From JBFGCM01 sp041581135 (GTDB lineage Bacteria > Actinomycetota > Acidimicrobiia > Spongiisociales > UBA5794), in assembly GCA_041581135.1 (NCBI GenBank), contig JBFGCM010000039.1, positions 1 to 30,561 of the forward strand: DNA of 30,561 nt. The letters run 5' to 3'. This document shows positions 9,009 through 16,047 of this stretch, in pieces. Under the pieces are notes generated by a model. That model saw nothing but the letters and a program-made list of their open reading frames with translations. It did no database searches and was not told where the DNA came from. Positions within the stretch are counted from its first letter, which is position 1. The number at the start of each line of letters is the position of its first letter. A program made the translations under genes and the position numbers.

Positions 9009-9327
9009 GGCAACCCCTTCGAGTTATCCGGGGCGGGCGCGTCGATGCGGTGACGGCGTGACCGGGCCGGTCGCGCGTCGCGGCGATACCCGTTCGACCT
9101 GATGGACAGAGAATGGAGGCTCCGCGCAAGAGCGGCTGGGTCGTGCGGGTGACTCCCACCTTGTCCCCTGGCACCATTCACCTCGGAACCCCTATCAGGA
9201 CAACCGCACCACATGGCGAGTCCCGAGCACTAGAGCCAAAGGTCCTGATGGTCTTGCCGGTTCTCCTGGCACGGGGGCGAAACGACGGAAAGCCGACGAG
9301 GCGGAGCCTCGGGGTCGCCCGTCTCAG
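9009..9327 (-). promoter_or_regulatory. Long structured leader / intergenic region upstream of the giant secreted gene
   Basis: This 319-bp stretch separates the nuoF-like stop from the giant gene's start and holds no credible gene. Its most notable content is a nested inverted repeat at 9143-9209. GGACAACCGCAC (9198-9209) is complementary to TTGTCC (9161-9166) plus GTGCGG (9143-9148), with a small GGGTG/CACC hairpin between them, giving a three-way-junction-like fold on either strand. On the minus strand it would lie about 135-200 nt before the start codon. I could not identify a convincing -10/-35 pair. The leader could be a cis-regulatory RNA, but no known class is fully matched. Confidence 0.4.
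9297..9311 (-). terminator. Possible weak terminator after the nuoF-like gene
   Basis: CGAGGCGGAGCCTCG forms a 6-bp GC stem with a 3-nt loop, 17 nt past the stop codon. On the minus strand it is followed by a mixed CG/T stretch rather than a clean U-tract, so intrinsic termination would be inefficient. Confidence 0.3.
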
Positions 9328-10650
9328 CTACGTCCCGGGCGCGTCCAGCGGTATCGGCTTGGAGTACGTGAACCGACCGGAGCCGACGTCCCAGTCTTCG
9401 ATCGTCGTCACTGAGATCGTGCGGTCGCTGGGGCACACGCCCCCGTCGAGGTGGTGGGCGACGTCGTCGTCGAATCGCTCCAGGATGCCCGCCGCCAGCG
9501 CCTGCTGCCCGGCGCCCAGGCCGCAGCGGTTGGCGTCGGTGACCCGGGCGGTCCACGCCGCGATCTCCTCGACGTCGCCGATGTCGCCACCGAGATCGAG
9601 CCGCACCCAGCCTTGCGTGATGTTGCCAGTGCCGAGCTTGCAGGGCACGCACTGGCCGCACGAGCCGCGGAACAGAAACGCGGAGGCGGCCATGGCCACG
9701 CGTACGGCGCAAGCCGTGTCGTCGAACACCGTGAACCCCGCCGAGCCGAGCCCGCTCCCGGCCCGTTTCATCGGCTCGAACGCCAGCGGGGTGTCCAGGT
9801 CCTCAGGTCGCAGCGGGGCGTTCGAGACGCCATTGAGCACGAGCTTCACGGGCCGGCCGCTCCGGGTGCCGCCGGCTACTTCCTCCGCCAGGTGGCGCAC
9901 CGGGGTGCCCAATTCCAGCTCGGCCACGGTCTCGACGGCGACGTCGCCACCGATGGTGCACACCATCGTCCCTGGGGAATCATCGGTGCCAAGCGACCGG
10001 AACCAGTCGGCACCCCGGCTCACGATGTGGGGCACGTTGGCAAGTGTCTCCACGTTGTTGACAACGACGGGTTGCTTGGGGCCGTTGGCCTCCTCGAACA
10101 GGCCCTGGGCGTAGGGAGGGAACAGGCGGGGCAGCGGGTCCTTGCCCTCGATCACCTCGAGGAGCCCCTTTTCCTCGCCGAAGAGGTAGTCGTCCGGGCC
10201 GGCCACGAGCACCAGCTCGACGTCACCCAGCAGACCCGCATCGCGCAACTCGACTGCCGCCCGCTCCAGCCGCTCCCGTTCGGCGATGAACTTCTCCTTG
10301 ACCCCCACGAACATCTGGGCGGCGCCGGTGGCGTACGCCGCCACCGCCAGGCCCTCGAGCACTTGATACGGGTTGCGGCGCAGGATGGCGCGGTCCTTGA
10401 ACGTCCCCGGCTCTCCTTCGGCGGCGTTGCACACGACGAACTTGGTGGTGGCGTCGTCGGCGGCGAGCCCGGCCCATTTGAAGCCGGTGGGAAACCCTCC
10501 GCCGCCCCTGCCGCGGAGGCCGGAGGCCCGGATCTCCGCCACCACCGCTTGGCGCCCCATGCGCCTCGCCTGCTCCATGGCCACCCCGCCGCCGGCTGCG
10601 GCATAGGCGGCGAGGTCGAAGACCGGCGGGTCGGAGAGCAGGTGTGCCAC
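9328..10650 (-). CDS. NuoF/HoxF/FdsB-type NADH dehydrogenase flavoprotein subunit, stand-alone
   Basis: 440 aa from a GTG start (10650-10648), with AGGA about 8 nt upstream. Seen in the sequence: a Gly-rich FMN/NADH loop RGRGGGGFPTG (46-56), CNAAEGEPGTFKD (74-86), NNVETLANVP (198-207), and the cysteines of the N3-type 4Fe-4S cluster, C331, C334 and C337 in SCGQCVPC plus C376 in RCGLG. In this family the subunit takes a hydride from NADH onto FMN and passes electrons to the cluster. It normally partners a NuoE-type subunit in complex I, NAD-linked hydrogenases or formate dehydrogenases. Neither a NuoE-like nor a NuoG-like gene lies beside it here, so the partner enzyme is unknown. It is transcribed divergently from leuS across an 82-bp gap. 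Calling it complex I NuoF rather than a paralogue would be over-reading, so I leave the symbol empty. Confidence 0.85.
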   Translation of the reverse strand: MAHLLSDPPVFDLAAYAAAGGGVAMEQARRMGRQAVVAEIRASGLRGRGGGGFPTGFKWAGLAADDATTKFVVCNAAEGEPGTFKDRAILRRNPYQVLEGLAVAAYATGAAQMFVGVKEKFIAERERLERAAVELRDAGLLGDVELVLVAGPDDYLFGEEKGLLEVIEGKDPLPRLFPPYAQGLFEEANGPKQPVVVNNVETLANVPHIVSRGADWFRSLGTDDSPGTMVCTIGGDVAVETVAELELGTPVRHLAEEVAGGTRSGRPVKLVLNGVSNAPLRPEDLDTPLAFEPMKRAGSGLGSAGFTVFDDTACAVRVAMAASAFLFRGSCGQCVPCKLGTGNITQGWVRLDLGGDIGDVEEIAAWTARVTDANRCGLGAGQQALAAGILERFDDDVAHHLDGGVCPSDRTISVTTIEDWDVGSGRFTYSKPIPLDAPGT

Positions 10651-10680
10651 CCCATATTCCTAGCAGCAAGGGCCCCGGGG

Positions 10681-10727
10681 TTCCCGATCGGGACGTGGTC
10701 TTGTACGCTTCCTGCTCCACAGGAGAG
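10681..10727 (+). promoter_or_regulatory. Possible leuS promoter and strong Shine-Dalgarno site
   Basis: A TACGCT -10-like hexamer (10704-10709) sits 17 nt after TTCCCG (10681-10686), a poor -35. The clear part is the SD AGGAGAG (10721-10727), 5 nt before the leuS ATG, which fixes that start. The 82-bp gap also has to hold the promoter of the divergent flavoprotein gene. Confidence 0.35.
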
Positions 10728-10732
10728 AACCA

Positions 10733-13174
10733 ATGGCTTCGTACGACATTGCCGCCATCGAGCAGAAATGGCAGGAGCGCTGGGAGAAAGAGCGCACCTT
10801 CTACGCGTCCGAGGCCGCCGACGCCCCCAAGTTCTACAACCTCCAGATGTACCCCTATCCCTCTGGTGAACTGCACGTCGGCCACCTGCGGAACTACACG
10901 TACGTGGACGTGCTCACCCGCTACAAGAAGATGCGCGGCTTCAACGTGATGTCGCCGATGGGGTGGGACTCGTTCGGCTTGCCCGCAGAGAATGCGGCCA
11001 TCGAGACCGGCATCCACCCGCTCACGTTCACCGAGGAGCACATCGTCAAGATGACCGAGCAAGTACGCAGGCTCGGGGCTGTGTACGACTGGGACCGGGA
11101 GCTGGCGGCGCACCGGCCCGACTACTACCGCTGGACGCAGTGGCTGTTCCTGCAGCTGTTCGCCAATGACCTGGCGTACAAGAAGGAAGCGGCGGTCAAC
11201 TGGTGCCCTGACGACCAGACGGTGCTGGCCAACGAGCAGGTGGTGGAAGGGAGCTGTGAGCGCTGTGGCGCCACCGTCGAGAAGCGCAATCTGTCGCAGT
11301 GGTTCTTTGCCATCACCCACTACGGCCAGCGGCTTCTGGACGACCTGGCCACGCTCGACGACTGGCCCGAGCGGGTCCGCGTCATGCAGGAGAATTGGAT
11401 CGGTCGCTCCGAAGGAGCCTCGTTCCGGCTGCCCATCGCCGGCCACGACGACAAGTCCATCGACGTCTACACGACCCGTCCGGACACCATGTTCGGCATG
11501 ACGTTCGTGGTGCTCGCTCCGGAGCACCCATTGGTGGCCGAGCTCGTGGCCGGCACCGAGTACGAGGCGCCGGTTGCCGAGTTCGTCGAACAGGTGAGCC
11601 ACGAGACCGAGGTAGAGCGGATGGCCGCCGAGGGCGACAAGAAGGGCATGTCCATCGGCGTCAATGCCATCAACCCGGCCACCGGCGACGAAGTGCCCAT
11701 CTTCATCGCCGACTACGTGCTGCTCAGCTACGGCACCGGGGCCATCATGGCGGTGCCCGGTCAGGATCAACGTGACTGGGATTTCGCCAAGGCCCACGAC
11801 CTCCGCATCGTGCGCACGGTGCAGCCGCCGGACGACTGGGACGGCGAGGCATATGTGGGAGAGGGGCCGGCCATCAACTCCGGGTTCCTCGATGGGCTCG
11901 AGGTGGACGACGCCAAGGCCAAGACCATCGAGTGGCTCGAAGAGCAGGGCATCGGCGAGGCCGCCATCCAGTTCCGCCTGCGGGACTGGCTGATCTCGCG
12001 ACAGCGCTACTGGGGTGCGCCGATCCCGGTGATCCACTGTCCCGACTGCGGCATCGTGCCGGTGCCGGAGGATCAGCTCCCGGTGCTGCTGCCGGAGATC
12101 GACGACTACAAGCCCGAGGGCTCGTCGCCGCTCGCCGCCGCCGAGGACTTCATCAACACCACCTGCCCCAGCTGCGGCACGGCGGCGCGGCGCGACCCTG
12201 ACACCATGGACACCTTCGTCGACTCCTCCTGGTACTACCTGCGGTACGTCGACGCCTCCAACGACGAGGCGCCCTTCGCTCGGGACAAGGCGGACTACTG
12301 GATGAGTGTCGACCAGTACGTCGGCGGTGTCGAGCACGCTGTGCTCCACCTGCTCTACTCGCGGTTCATCACGAAGGTGTTGTACGACCTCGGCTACGTC
12401 GGCGTCGAGGAGCCGTTCCGGGCACTGTTCACCCAGGGCATGATCGTCAAGGACGGCGCCAAGATGTCCAAGTCGAAGGGCAACGTCGTGTCGCCGGACG
12501 GGTACTACGAGCAGTACGGCGCCGACGCCATGCGCCTCTATGAGCTGTTCATCGGCCCCCCGACCGACGACGCCGTCTGGAACGACCGCGGGGTCGAGGG
12601 AACCTCCAGGTTCCTGGACCGGGTGTGGCGGCTGGGTGACGGCGAGGTGGGCACCGTGTCCGATCGTGATGAGACACCGGCCGACGTCGAGATGCTGCGC
12701 CTCGCCCACCGGACCGTGGAGAAGGTGACCGGCGACATCGAGCGGTTCGCCTTCAACACGGCGGTTGCCGCCCTCATGGAGTTCTCCAACGGGTTGGGCG
12801 CCTACCTGCGGTCCGAAGCCGGTGGACGCCGCGCCACCTTTGACACCGTCTACGACATGCTGCTGCGCATGCTGGCCCCGCTGGCTCCGCACCTCGCCCA
12901 CGAGTTGTGGGAGCGGATCGGGAACGACTCGATGCTGGCCACGGAGCCGTGGCCGGAGTGGGATCCGGAGCTGACGAAGCTCGAGCGCGTGACGATGGTG
13001 GTGCAGGTGGACGGCAAGGTGCGGGACCGCATCGACGTGGACGCGTCCATCACCGAAGCCGATGCGGTCGCGCTCGCCCTGACATCGGCGCGAGTGCAGG
13101 AGTACACCAAGGGCAACGAGCCGGCCAAGGTCGTCGCTCGGCCTCCCAAGATCGTCAACGTCGTCACGGCCTGA
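10733..13174 (+). CDS. leuS: Leucyl-tRNA synthetase
   Basis: 813 aa, a normal length for bacterial LeuRS. It charges tRNA-Leu with leucine in the cytoplasm. The class Ia signatures are present: HVGH at residues 48-51 within PYPSGELHVGHLRNY, and KMSKSKGN at 577-584. The CP1 editing insertion is intact, with the Thr-rich TTRPDTMFG and the segment AIMAVPGQDQRDWDFA. The last keeps the key Asp but has Gln where many homologues have His (PGHDQRD or PAHDxRD). Two CxxC pairs (CPDC, CPSC) and an earlier CERC suggest zinc-knuckle insertions. The C-terminal anticodon-binding region and the small final domain (MVVQVDGKVRDRI) are complete. Its stop overlaps the next start (TGATG), so the following two genes are probably co-transcribed. 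A large open frame on the opposite strand is a shadow. Confidence 0.98.
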   Translation: MASYDIAAIEQKWQERWEKERTFYASEAADAPKFYNLQMYPYPSGELHVGHLRNYTYVDVLTRYKKMRGFNVMSPMGWDSFGLPAENAAIETGIHPLTFTEEHIVKMTEQVRRLGAVYDWDRELAAHRPDYYRWTQWLFLQLFANDLAYKKEAAVNWCPDDQTVLANEQVVEGSCERCGATVEKRNLSQWFFAITHYGQRLLDDLATLDDWPERVRVMQENWIGRSEGASFRLPIAGHDDKSIDVYTTRPDTMFGMTFVVLAPEHPLVAELVAGTEYEAPVAEFVEQVSHETEVERMAAEGDKKGMSIGVNAINPATGDEVPIFIADYVLLSYGTGAIMAVPGQDQRDWDFAKAHDLRIVRTVQPPDDWDGEAYVGEGPAINSGFLDGLEVDDAKAKTIEWLEEQGIGEAAIQFRLRDWLISRQRYWGAPIPVIHCPDCGIVPVPEDQLPVLLPEIDDYKPEGSSPLAAAEDFINTTCPSCGTAARRDPDTMDTFVDSSWYYLRYVDASNDEAPFARDKADYWMSVDQYVGGVEHAVLHLLYSRFITKVLYDLGYVGVEEPFRALFTQGMIVKDGAKMSKSKGNVVSPDGYYEQYGADAMRLYELFIGPPTDDAVWNDRGVEGTSRFLDRVWRLGDGEVGTVSDRDETPADVEMLRLAHRTVEKVTGDIERFAFNTAVAALMEFSNGLGAYLRSEAGGRRATFDTVYDMLLRMLAPLAPHLAHELWERIGNDSMLATEPWPEWDPELTKLERVTMVVQVDGKVRDRIDVDASITEADAVALALTSARVQEYTKGNEPAKVVARPPKIVNVVTA

Positions 13175-13587
13175 TGCCGTATCCGGCGATCGACGCGCTC
13201 ACCGCGTCCGGTATCGATCTCGCCTGTGTGGCCGAGCTCATGCCCCGGGTCGACCCGGCCCGAGTCACCGTCCGTCGATCTGCGAGGGCGTTCCATGCGA
13301 TGTGGCTGCCCGGAATCATCGCCATCGCCATGCCCTGGGGCATCTATCTGGAGCCGGCGACCTTCGCCAAGCCAAAGCGAGAGCTGGGTCCTCTCATCGT
13401 GCACGAGCTGATGCACATCGAGCAGTACCGGCGTCACGGCGCCGTGGGCCACGTCGCCCGGTACCTGTACGACTACGTGGCGAGCCGGCGGCGGGGGAGC
13501 GACCACTATGAGGCATACCTGGAGATTCGCCAGGAGCAAGAGGCCAGGGCGGCCGCCGCGTACGTGGCGTCCTTGCGCGCCACATGA
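13174..13587 (+). CDS. Small putative zinc metallopeptidase-like protein (HExxH), 137 aa
   Basis: The start ATG 13174 shares its A with the leuS stop, which suggests translational coupling. The central motif VHELMHIEQY holds HELMH, the HExxH signature of zincins. About 25 residues later HYEAYLEIRQEQEA supplies acidic residues that could provide the third zinc ligand, as in gluzincin-like folds. A hydrophobic patch just before it (MWLPGIIAIAMPWGIYL) looks like a buried strand or shallow membrane contact rather than a clean transmembrane helix. No signal peptide is seen, and the protein is shorter than classical peptidases, so it is a minimal domain whose activity is unproven. I do not recognise a named family. 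It overlaps the CPBP protease gene downstream by 4 bp, so the two may share a job, though that is inference. Confidence 0.75.
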   Translation: MPYPAIDALTASGIDLACVAELMPRVDPARVTVRRSARAFHAMWLPGIIAIAMPWGIYLEPATFAKPKRELGPLIVHELMHIEQYRRHGAVGHVARYLYDYVASRRRGSDHYEAYLEIRQEQEARAAAAYVASLRAT

Positions 13588-14369
13588 CCGATCCGCAGCC
13601 TGAGTCTGAGGCGCGGCGAGCGCCGACCTACCTGCAGTCGACGCAGTGGACGTTCACCGCCGCCGTCGGCGTCTTCTTCGCCGGGGTGGTGGGAGCCCTC
13701 GTTGCCGCCTCGGTGGCGCAGGGTCTCGATCCTGACATCTCCGACATCGACTTCGCCATCTCGGTGTTCATCGGTCAGTTCCTCGGGTATGGGTCAGCGG
13801 TGTGGTACCTCACCGACCGCAACGAAGGTGCCGACCTCGGGCTGCGGCTGCAGCGCCGTGACTGGTGGGGGTTGCCGGCCGGCTTCGTGATGCAGATCGT
13901 GGTCACGTTGGCGCTCAGTCCGCTCATCGAGTGGCTGGGCGGCGGCGAGGAGCCACAGCAACAGGTCGCCGAGCTCTCCACGCAGCTCACCGGCGGGTGG
14001 CACATCGGCGCATTCGGGCTCGCCGTGGTGGTCATGGCGCCGTTCTTCGAGGAAGTGATCTTCCGGGGCCTGCTGCTGTCGCGGTTGCTTCGCTCGGTCC
14101 CGTCGTGGGCGGCGGTGCTGCTGTCGGCAGCCGCATTCGGCGGCGTACACCTGGCCGACCCCGACGCCGTCTTCGTGGTACCGGGTCTCATCGTGATCGG
14201 ACTGGTGTTGGGGTTTGCTGCGCTGTGGTCGGGCTCGCTTGGTCTACCGATCATGATTCACGCCGGGTCCAACCTCACGGCGTTCGTCGCGTTGGTGGCG
14301 CTGGCCGGCGACCCCGAGCCTGCACAAGGGTTGCTCTGGCCGGTGGGGCTCGGCTTGCTCTTTGGCTGA
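13584..14369 (+). CDS. CPBP-family intramembrane glutamic endopeptidase (Abi/Rce1-like)
   Basis: 261 aa from ATG 13584, overlapping the preceding stop (ATGA). The hydrophobic profile suggests six to eight membrane helices, with the first around residues 24-46. Catalytic motifs of the family are present: FFEEVIFRG (E156, E157, R161), FGGVH (185-189) and IMIHAGSN with H226. Family members cleave CAAX-like or other membrane substrates using the Glu/His motifs inside the membrane. In bacteria they are linked to bacteriocin self-immunity, regulated proteolysis or protein maturation, and substrates are mostly unknown. The position after leuS and the small HExxH gene, with overlaps at both junctions, indicates one transcript. 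The C-terminus ends just after the last helix. There is no sign of truncation. Confidence 0.88.
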   Translation: MTDPQPESEARRAPTYLQSTQWTFTAAVGVFFAGVVGALVAASVAQGLDPDISDIDFAISVFIGQFLGYGSAVWYLTDRNEGADLGLRLQRRDWWGLPAGFVMQIVVTLALSPLIEWLGGGEEPQQQVAELSTQLTGGWHIGAFGLAVVVMAPFFEEVIFRGLLLSRLLRSVPSWAAVLLSAAAFGGVHLADPDAVFVVPGLIVIGLVLGFAALWSGSLGLPIMIHAGSNLTAFVALVALAGDPEPAQGLLWPVGLGLLFG

Positions 14370-14377
14370 AACCTGGT

Positions 14378-14403
14378 GTTTCGGGTGCGGCCTCAGTGGG
14401 TAG
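14378..14403 (+). promoter_or_regulatory. SigB/SigF-type stress promoter in front of the ferritin-like gene
   Basis: GTTT (14378-14381) and GGGTAG (14398-14403) are separated by 16 nt, matching the GTTT-N14-17-GGGTAT-like consensus of alternative (SigB/SigF/SigH family) sigma factors in Actinobacteria. It lies about 60 bp before the ATG of the next gene, which has its own strong SD. Confidence 0.6.
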
Positions 14404-14464
14404 TTACGACCTCAGCGCGTCACGCGCTCTCGTCTTCACCACAACCCACGGAGGGACCATCACC

Positions 14465-14971
14465 ATGACCGACCGGATTCCAGCTGTACCGGCCCCGCTC
14501 GACATCGATGCCGAAGTCGACACCCTCGACGGCAACGACGTCGCCGACCTCCTCGAGCACCTCGCCCAGACCGCCGAGGACGGTGCGGACGGATTCACCG
14601 AGGCCGCCGAGAAGATCGATGATCCCGCCATCGAGGCGACGTTCCGAGAGCTCGGCGCCGAGCGCGCCCAGTTCGCCGGTGAGCTGCGTGCCTTCGCCGC
14701 GACTCGCTACCAGGAGTTCGTGCCGAGCACCGGCACCGTGAAGGGTGCCCTGCATCGTGGCTGGATGGCGCTCAAGGATGCGCTCGCCGGTGACGACCCC
14801 CACGCCGTCGTCACCGCGGCGGAGAAGGGCGAGGACTACGCGTTGGAGCAGTGGAACGAGGCCATCGAGCAGCCGCTGCCCGACGACGTGGCGTTCATGG
14901 TGCGCCGGCAACGTGACGCCGTGAAAGCCGCCCATGATCGGGTGCGCGCGCTGGAGGTCGCAACCGAGTAG
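14465..14971 (+). CDS. Ferritin-like four-helix-bundle protein, PA2169/DUF2383 type
   Basis: 168 aa from ATG 14465, chosen because GGAGGG lies 8 nt upstream; the frame stays open further upstream only as a shadow of the protease gene. After a 30-residue tail, the segment DLLEHLAQTAEDGADGFTEA starts the typical Leu/Glu-rich first helix, followed by three more predicted helices. The pattern fits the PA2169 family of ferritin-like bundles (DUF2383), small stress-associated cytoplasmic proteins whose biochemical activity is not established. Glu residues in the first two helices (FTEAAEKIDD, FRELGAERAQF) could bind metal, but a full di-iron ExxH set is not evident. It has its own stress-type promoter and is followed by a strong hairpin, so it is probably a single-gene unit induced under stress or in stationary phase. 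Confidence 0.8.
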   Translation: MTDRIPAVPAPLDIDAEVDTLDGNDVADLLEHLAQTAEDGADGFTEAAEKIDDPAIEATFRELGAERAQFAGELRAFAATRYQEFVPSTGTVKGALHRGWMALKDALAGDDPHAVVTAAEKGEDYALEQWNEAIEQPLPDDVAFMVRRQRDAVKAAHDRVRALEVATE

Positions 14972-14989
14972 TCGATCGGAGTGCGCAAC

Positions 14990-15016
14990 GGAGGGACGCC
15001 CTGGTGGCGTCCCTCC
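14990..15016. terminator. Strong hairpin terminator between convergent genes
   Basis: GGAGGGACGCC (14990-15000) and GGCGTCCCTCC (15006-15016) form a perfect 11-bp GC-rich stem with the 5-nt loop CTGGT. It starts 19 nt after the ferritin-like gene's stop and ends 16 nt before the end of the convergent minus-strand gene, so it may serve both. Only TT follows on the plus strand, so it is a hairpin without a proper U-tract, as is common in high-GC Actinobacteria. Confidence 0.7.
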
Positions 15017-15032
15017 TTCGCGTCCGGGCCGG

Positions 15033-15404
15033 CTAGGCCCCCGGTGGAGGGAGTTCGAGCTGCGGCATGCCCCGGTAGGCCTCGAGGTCGTGATCGAAGA
15101 CACGCTTGTGCGAGCGGCCCTGGTCGTCTGTATAAGTGACGGTGGCCCGTATTCGTCGGCTGCGCCTGCGGCGGAACACGAAGGCGGCGGCGTCGAGGAA
15201 CACCCGCACACTCTTCCCCGGCGGGAGCATGCCGAGCCGGTGCCAGATCGGCAGCTCCGAGATCACCACGTCGCCGCCGGATCCGATCAACTTCCGGGAG
15301 AACTCGACCCGCGGCTGGAACGCCGGACCCGATCCGATGTTGGCGAGGACGAGCACGAACGCTCCCGCCGAGTAGTCGACGTCGAGGACCACGTACGGTT
15401 CCAT
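15033..15404 (-). CDS. Small beta-sandwich hypothetical protein paired with a tail-tube-like gene
   Basis: 123 aa from ATG 15404-15402, 14 nt after the stop of the gp19-like gene. The sequence is mostly beta: VVLDVDYSAGAFVLVLANIGSGPAFQP has the NxGxGPA turn seen in Ig-like or fibronectin-like sandwich proteins of unknown function. Later strands include LPPGKSVRVFLD and IRATVTYTD. A basic run FRRRRSRRIR lies at about residues 82-91. There is no signal peptide or membrane helix. I do not recognise a specific family. The tight pairing suggests it works with the tail-tube-like protein, perhaps as a structural or adaptor piece, but this is inference from position only. Confidence 0.7.
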   Translation of the reverse strand: MEPYVVLDVDYSAGAFVLVLANIGSGPAFQPRVEFSRKLIGSGGDVVISELPIWHRLGMLPPGKSVRVFLDAAAFVFRRRRSRRIRATVTYTDDQGRSHKRVFDHDLEAYRGMPQLELPPPGA

Positions 15405-15418
15405 GACTCGTCCCGTGC

Positions 15419-15874
15419 TCAGGATTCGATCTCCAGACCCTCGTGGCAGATCTCGATCATCTCGATGGCGACCTCGTTGGCCTTTGCGTTGAGCGACGGT
15501 CCCTCCCACTTGGTGGGCCAGCCGCGCCGGAAGTTGAACCGCATCACCTCCTGGCGGCTCTCATCGAGCAGGATGATCGACCCGTCGGCTCGCTGCACTT
15601 GGCCGTCCATGGCCGCCACGACCCAGTTCCAGAAGCCGGTGTCGCCGGTGATGCCGCGCTTGAGCACGATGTTGTTGAACTTCTTGAGGCCGGGGAGTTT
15701 TCGAACCGTGATGTCCTCTGAGCCGTTGCGATATTCGATGGGTGTGATCTCCACGCCGAGCCCACTGACTTCCGAGAACGAGCCCTGGACCGCGGCACCG
15801 TCGTCACTCACGCCGTTGATCTCCACCAAGAAGTTGTAGCCGGGGTACGGGTCGGGGCGGAATACGGCGGACAC
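15419..15874 (-). CDS. Phage T4 gp19-like tail-tube protein, orphan
   Basis: 151 aa from GTG 15874-15872, with SD GAGGAG 7 nt upstream. The N-terminus PYPGYNFLVEINGV, then FSEVSGLGVEITPIEYRNG, KLPGLKKFNNIVLKRGIT and the end of the barrel are hallmarks of the conserved phage tail region family (T4 gp19-like). This family forms the inner tube of contractile phage tails and of extracellular contractile injection systems (Afp/PVC tube proteins). The length is typical and no key segment is missing. No sheath, baseplate, spike, AAA+ ATPase or lysis gene lies in the window, so this is either an orphan, or a tube-like protein used for another purpose, or part of a system split over the genome. Gene order on the minus strand is this gene, then the beta-sandwich protein. 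Confidence 0.9.
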   Translation of the reverse strand: MSAVFRPDPYPGYNFLVEINGVSDDGAAVQGSFSEVSGLGVEITPIEYRNGSEDITVRKLPGLKKFNNIVLKRGITGDTGFWNWVVAAMDGQVQRADGSIILLDESRQEVMRFNFRRGWPTKWEGPSLNAKANEVAIEMIEICHEGLEIES

Positions 15875-15885
15875 GTGCGGTCTCC

Positions 15886-15905
15886 TCTCGACGGGAGCGT
15901 CGAGA
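15886..15905 (-). promoter_or_regulatory. Perfect hairpin abutting the ribosome-binding site of the tail-tube-like gene
   Basis: TCTCGACG and CGTCGAGA form a perfect 8-bp stem with a 4-nt loop. On the minus-strand transcript the 3' arm runs straight into the GAGGAG Shine-Dalgarno sequence, sharing its first bases. If transcribed, it could modulate translation. The rest of the 173-bp divergent gap (15875-16047) up to comEA shows no gene; promoters for both directions must be here, but I see no confident hexamers. Confidence 0.4.
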
Positions 15906-16047
15906 CTACCGCCGGCCCATCGCCGGCGCCTCGCCGGGTCGAGGGGCTTCCTCCCCGCCCTGCACCGTGGTAATCGTGGGGCCGGCGGGAGGCGCGTCGC
16001 CGTTGTGGCCCACGACGACCAATGGGCCTCGACCAGGGGCGACGTGC

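Noticed and set aside
9143..9209. A confident call of a ydaO or cobalamin riboswitch
   Set aside because: Only short words match; the rest of each consensus, such as the ydaO AGCTAACC block or the cobalamin B12 box, is not found.
10223..12901. An 892-aa minus-strand open frame opposite leuS
   Set aside because: leuS is unmistakable on the plus strand, and the antisense product is His/Val/Gly-rich and resembles no protein.
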